Origin: RPQJ01 sp036277615
GTDB lineage: Bacteria > Pseudomonadota > Gammaproteobacteria > Steroidobacterales > Steroidobacteraceae
Assembly (NCBI GenBank): GCA_036277615.1
Contig: DASUMQ010000262.1
Span: 1 to 9,231 of the forward strand
DNA: 9,231 nucleotides
Direction of reading: 5' to 3'
The notes beneath the pieces were generated by a model. The model searched no databases. It worked only from the letters and a program-made list of their open reading frames with translations, and was not told the origin of the DNA. The translations under genes were made by a program, and so were the position numbers. This document shows, piece after piece, positions 1-4,840 of this stretch (its first letter is position 1; each line of letters opens with the position of its first letter).

Positions 1-10
1 CGAAAACGCG

Positions 11-111
11 CTCAGGCGCCGTGCCTCCAGCGTCCGTTCCGGGTGTTCTTCGCGGCGACATGTCGGTTTTCGGAGCCGCGAAGAACACCCGGAACGGGCG
101 CCTCAGGCGCC
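11..111. repeat. 10-bp direct repeat flanking the inverted repeat
   Basis: CTCAGGCGCC occurs at 11-20 and again at 102-111, just outside the two ends of the long inverted repeat. The match extends leftward apart from one extra C (GCGCTCAGGCGCC at 8-20, GCGCCTCAGGCGCC at 98-111). The right copy is part of a short palindrome, GGCGCCTCAGGCGCC (97-111). Flanking copies could be a target duplication or the borders of a small palindromic element. In DNA this GC-rich, chance is also possible. Confidence 0.4.
30..101. repeat. Long inverted repeat / hairpin downstream of lptG
   Basis: Bases 34-56 and 75-97 are perfect reverse complements over 23 bp. The stem extends outward through one G-T pair (33/98) to three more Watson-Crick pairs (30-32 with 99-101). 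The 18-base loop (57-74) contains most of a perfect palindrome, CGACATGTCG (56-65). It lies 49 bases beyond the lptG stop, so an RNA copy would form a very stable hairpin in the 3' tail of the lptFG transcript. No T-run follows the stem on either strand, so it is not a textbook intrinsic terminator. The stem is also much longer than is usual for one. It could instead be a REP/MITE-like dispersed palindrome, an mRNA 3'-end stabiliser or a processed terminator. The structure is certain; its role is not. Confidence 0.85.
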
Positions 112-149
112 TTCCTTGGATCGTCTTCCGGGAACGTCGCCCGGCGCGG

Positions 150-1223
150 TCAGCGATTGCGCCAGAGCAGCGTCGCCGTCAGCACCGTGAGCAGCATCGT
201 CGGGATCCATCCCACCAGCCACGGCTGCAGGCTGAACAGTTCGCCGCTGCTTTCGAGCGTCTTGCTGAGCAGCACGAACCCGGCGCCGATCAGCACGCCG
301 ATGACCATGCGCGCCCCTTGCCCCGACCCTCGCAACGAGCCGATCGAGAACGGCAGCGCGAGGATCACGACGACGACGACGGCGGCAAGGCGCGCAAGCC
401 GCGACCACAGCGCCGTCTCGAACTTGGCCGACTGCAGGTCGTTGCGCTGCAGGTGCCTGATGTACGAGCGAAGGTCGCGCAGACCCATCGACTCCGGTTC
501 GGCGATCGCGAGCCCGAGGAACTCAGGCGAGAGCGACGTGCGCACCTCGCGTTCCGCATTGCGCATCACGGTGGCCCCGAGCCCGTCCGGGGCGAACGCC
601 GTCTCGACGTACGTGTCGAGCTTCCAGACCTTGTCGCGCGCGACGCGCGCCGATTCCGCGCGTGCGACGCTGACGAGGCGCCGGTCCGCACCGAGCTGGA
701 AGACCTTGATGCCGCCGAAACGCGTGCTCGCCGACTGCTGGTCGACGCTGATGATGGTGTCGCCATCCCGGACCCAGGTCCCGCGCGCGCCGGCGAGGCT
801 GAAGTCGTCGAACTTCGCGAACACCTTCATCTGCCGCGCGTACTGGCCGAGCGGGGGCGCCACGTATTCGCCGACCACGAACATCAGCAGCGCGAGCAGC
901 AGTCCCGCGACGCCGAGCCAGGCGCAGAACCGCCACGTCGTGACGCCCGCGGCCCGCATCACGACGAGTTCGCTGCCGCGGGCGAGGTTGCCGAGCCCGA
1001 GCAGCGCGCCGATCAGGCCCGCCACCGGCAGCAGTTCGAACAGGTAGCTCGGCAGGTTCAGGCCGACGAACATCAGGGCCTGCGTCGCGCTGTAGTTGCC
1101 GACGCCGATGTCGTCCTGCTGGCCGATGAACAGGAACAGGGCCCCGAGCGCAACGAGCACGAGCATCACCAGACCCGTGTACGCAAGCACCGTGCGGACG
1201 ATGTAGCGGCCGAGCACGCCCAT
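150..1223 (-). CDS. lptG: LPS export ABC transporter permease LptG
   Basis: Inner-membrane permease that pairs with LptF and the ATPase LptB. Together they extract lipopolysaccharide from the inner membrane and push it onto the LptC-LptA-LptD bridge. The product is 357 aa, close to the roughly 360 aa usual for LptG. Six hydrophobic segments are visible: three N-terminal (about residues 15-34, 55-78, 98-118) and three C-terminal (about 278-296, 305-322, 334-353). They enclose a soluble region (about 125-265) that would be the periplasmic beta-jellyroll. The segment GSELVVMRAAGVTTWRF (83-99) matches the conserved cytoplasmic coupling region that contacts LptB, including the acidic residue (E85). 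The ATG (1221-1223) overlaps the lptF TGA by one base (TGATG), so the two genes are probably translationally coupled. Distinguished from LptF by position, since it is second in the pair, and by sequence. lptB is not in this window. Confidence 0.95.
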   Translation of the reverse strand: MGVLGRYIVRTVLAYTGLVMLVLVALGALFLFIGQQDDIGVGNYSATQALMFVGLNLPSYLFELLPVAGLIGALLGLGNLARGSELVVMRAAGVTTWRFCAWLGVAGLLLALLMFVVGEYVAPPLGQYARQMKVFAKFDDFSLAGARGTWVRDGDTIISVDQQSASTRFGGIKVFQLGADRRLVSVARAESARVARDKVWKLDTYVETAFAPDGLGATVMRNAEREVRTSLSPEFLGLAIAEPESMGLRDLRSYIRHLQRNDLQSAKFETALWSRLARLAAVVVVVILALPFSIGSLRGSGQGARMVIGVLIGAGFVLLSKTLESSGELFSLQPWLVGWIPTMLLTVLTATLLWRNR

Positions 1224-2350
1224 CAGGATTTCCCGCCGCCACGACGCCAGGGCACGGGCCACCACGCCGACGGCGCCAGCCGGGTGCCGGGATGCAGCTC
1301 CTGCCAGAGCAGCAGGGCCGCGATCGCGACGGGCACGAGGTGCACCCACCAGAGCCCGAGCTGCCCCGCGGGGGCGTCCTTCTCCATCCAGACGCGCGCG
1401 GCGGCGAGCAGGTTCGAATAGACGAAGTAGACCAGCACCGCGAGCCCCACGCGCGCGAACCGTCCCTGGCGGGGACGCAGCCGTGACATCGGCACCGCGA
1501 GCACCATCAGCACCAGCGCCATCACCGGCACGGCCGTGCGCCAGGCGAGCTCGGCGCGGTCGCGCGGCGCGTTCGAGGCAAGCAACGCCGGCGTCGATTT
1601 CATCTCTTCGCGGTTCTTGACCGTCTTGGTATTCGGCAGCTGCACCGGGATGCCGTGCTCGCGAAACTCGACGATGCGCCAGTTCGCGGCGCCGGGCAGG
1701 CCTTCGTAGCGTCGCCCGTCGTAAAGCACGAACACCTGCTCGGCCTGGCCCGCGCCGCGTTGCACCGCGCGCTCGGCCATGGCGATCTCGATCTTGTCGC
1801 CGACGTTGCGCTGCACGAACACGTTGAACAATTCGCCCTTCACGCCGACGCGCTCGGCGTAGAACACCGCGTCGCCCCCGGCGAAACTCCGGAACCGGCC
1901 GGCCTCGAGCGCGCCGAACTGCGCTGCGCGCAGCGCGGCGACGCGCAACTCCTGCGACGTCTGCCACGCCGCCGGCACGATCCGAAACGACAGCACGGCC
2001 AGCAGCACCGCTACGACGAGACTCAGCAACACGATCGGCTTGTAGACCCGCAGCGGGCCGACCCCGCAGGCCGTCATCGCCGTCATTTCGCTCTCGTGGT
2101 AGAGCCGGCCGAGCGCCAGCACGATGCCGAGGAACAGGCCGATCGGCACGAGCACCGTGAGTTGCTGCAGCGTGGTGAGCCCGATCAGCGTGAGCACGAT
2201 CGGGCCCGGAAAATCGTTCTGAGCGGCCTGGCCGAGCACGCGCGCGAACTGATTGGACATCAGCACCACGAGCAGCACGCCCGTGACCGCGACGAACGTC
2301 CAGGTCACTTCACGCAGCAGGTAGCGATCCAGGCGATTGAGCAGCAGCAA
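1223..2350 (-). CDS. lptF: LPS export ABC transporter permease LptF
   Basis: Partner of LptG in the LptB2FG transporter that drives LPS transport from the inner membrane. From a TTG start the product is 375 aa; the family is about 365 aa. Hydrophobic segments lie near residues 14-33, 50-80, 103-124, 271-289, 299-317 and 333-350, around a soluble periplasmic domain (about 128-265). HESEMTAMTACGVGPL (85-100) is the LptF coupling-helix motif with the conserved acidic residue (E88). The stretch PMSRLRPRQGRFARVG (287-302) is also typical. The start is chosen at TTG (2348-2350) because the protein then begins MLLLNRLDRYLLREV, like other LptF N-termini. A GAGG at 2361-2364 sits ten bases upstream. 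Upstream ATGs (for example 2489-2491) would add about 47 Arg-rich residues with no family resemblance and run across the divergent promoter region. The gene is divergent from pepA, a common gammaproteobacterial arrangement. Confidence 0.93.
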   Translation of the reverse strand: MLLLNRLDRYLLREVTWTFVAVTGVLLVVLMSNQFARVLGQAAQNDFPGPIVLTLIGLTTLQQLTVLVPIGLFLGIVLALGRLYHESEMTAMTACGVGPLRVYKPIVLLSLVVAVLLAVLSFRIVPAAWQTSQELRVAALRAAQFGALEAGRFRSFAGGDAVFYAERVGVKGELFNVFVQRNVGDKIEIAMAERAVQRGAGQAEQVFVLYDGRRYEGLPGAANWRIVEFREHGIPVQLPNTKTVKNREEMKSTPALLASNAPRDRAELAWRTAVPVMALVLMVLAVPMSRLRPRQGRFARVGLAVLVYFVYSNLLAAARVWMEKDAPAGQLGLWWVHLVPVAIAALLLWQELHPGTRLAPSAWWPVPWRRGGGKS

Positions 2351-2352
2351 GA

Positions 2353-2382
2353 TTCGCGGGCCTCGGCGGGAATCGGTACACT
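2353..2382 (+). promoter_or_regulatory. Possible pepA promoter in the lptF/pepA divergent region
   Basis: The 173 bases between lptF and pepA (2351-2523) contain GGTACACTC. TACACT (2377-2382) is a fair sigma70 -10, matching four of six bases. TTCGCG (2353-2358) is a weak -35 at 18-bp spacing. Transcription would begin near 2389 and leave a leader of about 135 bases before pepA. The leader includes a short hairpin CGCACG-CCG-CGTGCG (2394-2408). No good -10 could be assigned for lptF on the other strand. This is a visual prediction only. Confidence 0.3.
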
Positions 2383-2507
2383 CGCGGGCTACGCGCACGC
2401 CGCGTGCGGGCCCGGCCCGTACGCGTAAGAGATGCGCAGCCTCGCAGTCTAACGGGCGATTCGAGCGCCGCATACGCGCCCCGCGTAGCACGCCCGGCCG
2501 CCCCTCT

Positions 2508-2513
2508 AAGGGA
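2508..2513 (+). promoter_or_regulatory. Ribosome binding site of pepA
   Basis: AAGGGA lies ten bases before the ATG at 2524. It fixes that start over in-frame upstream starts (from 2404), which would add 40 residues with no resemblance to the family. Confidence 0.6.
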
Positions 2514-2523
2514 CAGTGGATTC

Positions 2524-4005
2524 ATGCGTCAGTTCGTCGTCACCGTATCGCCCGTCCGCCAGAAGACCGATTGCGCCATCGTCGGCCTGCACGAAGGCGG
2601 CGGGTTCGCCGGCGCGGGCGCGCTGATCGACGCCGCGCTCAAGGGCCGGCTCACACGGCTGCTCAAGAGCGGCGACGTGCGCGGCAAGGCGGGCGAGATG
2701 CGCATGGTCGACACCGACACCCTGCCCTGCGAGCGCGTGCTGGTCGTCGGCCTCGGGCGCAAGGCCAAGTTCGGCCGCAAGCAGTACCGCAAGGCGCTCG
2801 TGGCCGCGCTCGCCGCGGTTGCGAAGACCGGTGCGAAGGACGCCGTGAGTTACCTCGGCGAGGCGGTCGAACCCGCCGACGATTATTACGATGCCCGGCT
2901 GGCCGCGGAGGCACTCGGCGCCGCGCTGTATCGCGTGCCGGCGATCCGCAGTTCGCGCAAGCAGCCGGAGCCTGCGCTGAAGGCGTTCGGATTCGCGATG
3001 CGGGAGTCCGGGCAGAAGGCGCAGGCGCAGCGCGGACTCGAGCACGGCCGGGCCATCGCCGCGGGCGCCGCGCTCACGCGCGACCTTGCCAACCTGCCGG
3101 CGAACGTCTGCACGCCGACGTACCTCGCGCAGCAGGCGAAGGAACTCGCGCGCAATTACCCGGCAGTGCGGACGCAGGTGCTCGAGGAGCGCGACCTGAA
3201 GCGCCTGAAGATGGGCTCGTTCCTCTCGGTCACCAACGGCACCGAGGAGCCCGCGAAGCTGATCGTGATGCGCTACGCCGGCGGTCGCGCGGGTGAAGCG
3301 CCGGTCGCCCTCGTCGGCAAGGGCGTCACCTTCGACAGCGGCGGTATTTCGCTCAAGCAGCCGCCCGGCATGGACGAAATGAAATTCGACATGACCGGCG
3401 CCGCGAGCGTGTTCGGCACGATCAAGGCGGCCGCCGAAATGGGGCTCAAGCTCAACCTCGTCGGCATCGTGCCCGCCTGCGAGAACATGCCGAGCGGCCG
3501 GGCGACCAAGCCGGGCGACATCGTGAAGAGCATGTCGGGCCAGACCATCGAGATCCTCAACACCGACGCCGAGGGCCGGCTGATCCTCTGCGACGCGCTC
3601 ACCTACGCGCGCCGCTTCAAGCCGGCGGTGGTCGTCGACATCGCGACGCTGACCGGCGCGTGCGTCATCGCGCTCGGCGCGCACCTGTCGGCCGTCATGA
3701 GCAACGACGACGAACTCGCGGGCGAGATCACGGCGGCGGGCCAGCGCGCCGAAGACCGCTGCTGGCACATGCCGCTCGCCGAGGAATACCACGAGCAGCT
3801 CAAGAGCAACTTCGCGGACTTCGCCAACGCCTGCGGTCGCGAGGGCGGGGCCATCACGGCGGCCTGCTTCCTCGCGAAGTTCACCGAAGGCCTGCGGTGG
3901 GCGCACCTCGACATCGCGGGCACGGCGTACCTCACGGGAACCCACAAGGGCAGCACCGGCCGCCCGGTGCCGCTGCTGATGGACTTCCTGATCGGCCGGG
4001 CCTGA
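2524..4005 (+). CDS. pepA: Leucyl aminopeptidase PepA (peptidase family M17)
   Basis: Cytosolic, two-metal aminopeptidase that removes N-terminal residues, preferably leucine, from peptides. It is normally a hexamer. The product is 493 aa (E. coli PepA is 503). The N-terminal domain (about 1-165) precedes the catalytic domain. Visible active-site residues are K266, D271 and K278 in VGKGVTFDSGGISLK, D289 in KFDMTGAASV, and D348, E350 and R352 in the M17 signature NTDAEGRL. Each is four below its E. coli counterpart (K270, D275, K282, D293, D352, E354, R356), so both metal sites and both catalytic residues are intact. In E. coli, PepA also binds DNA in cer/XerCD recombination and at the carAB promoter. 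Whether that applies here cannot be told from the sequence. It heads a tandem run with holC 22 bases downstream. The start is set by an AAGGGA Shine-Dalgarno and by the fit of the N-terminus to the family. Confidence 0.97.
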   Translation: MRQFVVTVSPVRQKTDCAIVGLHEGGGFAGAGALIDAALKGRLTRLLKSGDVRGKAGEMRMVDTDTLPCERVLVVGLGRKAKFGRKQYRKALVAALAAVAKTGAKDAVSYLGEAVEPADDYYDARLAAEALGAALYRVPAIRSSRKQPEPALKAFGFAMRESGQKAQAQRGLEHGRAIAAGAALTRDLANLPANVCTPTYLAQQAKELARNYPAVRTQVLEERDLKRLKMGSFLSVTNGTEEPAKLIVMRYAGGRAGEAPVALVGKGVTFDSGGISLKQPPGMDEMKFDMTGAASVFGTIKAAAEMGLKLNLVGIVPACENMPSGRATKPGDIVKSMSGQTIEILNTDAEGRLILCDALTYARRFKPAVVVDIATLTGACVIALGAHLSAVMSNDDELAGEITAAGQRAEDRCWHMPLAEEYHEQLKSNFADFANACGREGGAITAACFLAKFTEGLRWAHLDIAGTAYLTGTHKGSTGRPVPLLMDFLIGRA

Positions 4006-4027
4006 GACCGGCCGCCACCCGCACGCC

Positions 4028-4465
4028 GTGACGGGAACCAAGGTCGACTTCTACCCGCTCGCGGCGACGGACCGGCGCTCGCGCCTCGTGGCCGCCTGCC
4101 GGCTCGCCGAGCAGGCCTACGAGCAGGGCCGCAAGGTGGTGGTGCGCACGGCGAGCCCGGCCGAAACCGCCGAGTTCGACGAGCTGCTCTGGACCTGGGC
4201 CGACGGCAGCTTCGTGCCTCACGGCGTCTGGCCCGCCGATCCCGACGTTGCTGCGCTCACGCCCGTGCTGATCGGCAGTGCCTCGCTGCCCGAGACGCAC
4301 CGCGACGTCCTGATCAATCTCGCGCCCGATGCACCCGCGGATTTTTCCGCTTATGCTCGGGTCTGTGACGTCGTCGGTGGGGACGAGGACGGCAAGAAGG
4401 CCGGTCGTCAGCGCTGGCGCGTCTATCGTGATGCGGGCTGCACTCCGGAAGCGCACCCCCTCTAG
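4028..4465 (+). CDS. holC: DNA polymerase III subunit chi
   Basis: Accessory subunit of the DNA polymerase III clamp-loader complex. Chi pairs with psi (HolD) and binds the C-terminal tail of single-stranded-DNA-binding protein, linking the replisome to SSB-coated lagging strand. The product is 145 aa (E. coli chi 147). Recognisable features are the N-terminal VDFYPL strand, the motif DELLWTWADGSFVPHG (about 51-66), the DVLINL strand (about 93-98) and the C-terminal RQRWRVYRDAGC segment, which correspond to conserved chi regions. The start is GTG at 4028. It is the first start codon in frame after the pepA stop, and no good Shine-Dalgarno precedes it, so translation may depend on coupling with pepA 22 bases upstream. 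pepA-holC-valS proximity is common in Gammaproteobacteria and supports the call. Confidence 0.9.
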   Translation: MTGTKVDFYPLAATDRRSRLVAACRLAEQAYEQGRKVVVRTASPAETAEFDELLWTWADGSFVPHGVWPADPDVAALTPVLIGSASLPETHRDVLINLAPDAPADFSAYARVCDVVGGDEDGKKAGRQRWRVYRDAGCTPEAHPL

Positions 4466-4488
4466 GAGCACGGAGCGTCGAGCGAACG

Positions 4489-4773
4489 ATGGGCACACAG
4501 CCGTCCGAGGACATTCCCGTCCTGACCGACATCGTCGAGTCGGACGGGCGCGCGTCCAAGTTCATCGACGACACGGCGCTGTTCCTGGGCGAACTCGAAG
4601 CGCACCTGACGGCGATGATCCACGAACAGGCCGATGAACTGGTCCACAACGCCCTGCGCGAGATGGAGGCCTTGTTGCTCGAGCAGGTCTCGGACCGGCT
4701 CAAGGCCGAGCTGCCGGGGCTGATCGCCAAGGTGATCGCCGAGCACTTCCACGGCCCGGGCCGTAGCAACTAA
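4489..4773 (+). CDS. Small helical protein of unknown function between holC and valS
   Basis: A 94-aa acidic protein. Residues 8-17 read DIPVLTDIVE, a short motif I recall from small uncharacterised proteobacterial proteins, including some annotated DUF2486 in Burkholderiales. That assignment is from memory and unverified. Residues about 22-87 are predicted by eye to be one or two long amphipathic helices, rich in E, L and A with leucine/isoleucine spacing suited to self-association or partner binding. There is no signal peptide, membrane segment, cysteine or catalytic motif. The reading frame fills the gap between holC (23 bases upstream) and the valS promoter region, with codon use like its neighbours, so I take it as a real gene. 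The Shine-Dalgarno is weak: GGAG at 4472-4475 is 13 bases from the ATG. It could be a conserved partner of the replication or translation genes beside it, but no function can be assigned. Confidence 0.75.
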   Translation: MGTQPSEDIPVLTDIVESDGRASKFIDDTALFLGELEAHLTAMIHEQADELVHNALREMEALLLEQVSDRLKAELPGLIAKVIAEHFHGPGRSN

Positions 4774-4784
4774 TCATTCTTATC

Positions 4785-4797
4785 CGCGCTTTGCGCG
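4785..4797. other. Short GC hairpin between the small protein gene and valS
   Basis: CGCGC-TTT-GCGCG forms a perfect 5-bp stem with a 3-base loop, 11 bases after the stop of the small gene. A second palindromic stretch, CCCGCCCGGCGGG, follows at 4804-4816. Neither is followed by a T-run, so they are at best weak transcription barriers before the valS promoter. Confidence 0.3.
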
Positions 4798-4827
4798 ACC
4801 TCTCCCGCCCGGCGGGGGCGGTGTCCC

Positions 4828-4833
4828 TATAAT
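4828..4833 (+). promoter_or_regulatory. Consensus -10 element of valS (predicts a leaderless mRNA)
   Basis: TATAAT is a perfect -10 hexamer, rare in DNA this GC-rich. Exactly seven bases separate it from the valS ATG (4841), which puts the expected transcription start on or next to the A of the start codon. There is no Shine-Dalgarno before the ATG. No -35 match is visible at 16-18 bp spacing (the region around 4804-4811 is all G/C), and there is no extended TGn. The promoter call therefore rests on the -10 alone. Confidence 0.5.
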
Positions 4834-4840
4834 CGATTCG

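Noticed and set aside
30..101. Classical intrinsic terminator for lptFG
   Set aside because: The stem is strong, but no T-run follows it on either strand; the nearest is TTTT about 25 bases further on. I therefore report it as a repeat of unknown role rather than a terminator.
21..1421. Long plus-strand open frames opposite lptG and lptF (also 43-1047 and 1655-2428)
   Set aside because: They are antisense to genes with clear family motifs. Their translations are Arg/Ala/His-rich and low in complexity, as expected from the complement of G/C-rich codons.
2351..2491. N-terminal extension of lptF from an upstream ATG
   Set aside because: The added residues are Arg-rich and do not resemble LptF, and they would run across the divergent control region.
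3541..3600. Damaged active site in pepA
   Set aside because: All metal ligands and both catalytic residues were located at the expected spacing, so the enzyme looks intact.
2506..4041. A 511-codon minus-strand open frame opposite pepA
   Set aside because: Shadow of pepA: biased composition, no motif, and complete overlap with an intact M17 peptidase.
4774..4840. T-box or attenuator leader for valS
   Set aside because: The gap is only 67 bases, the predicted transcript start is at the ATG, and there is no T-box sequence or Val-rich leader peptide.
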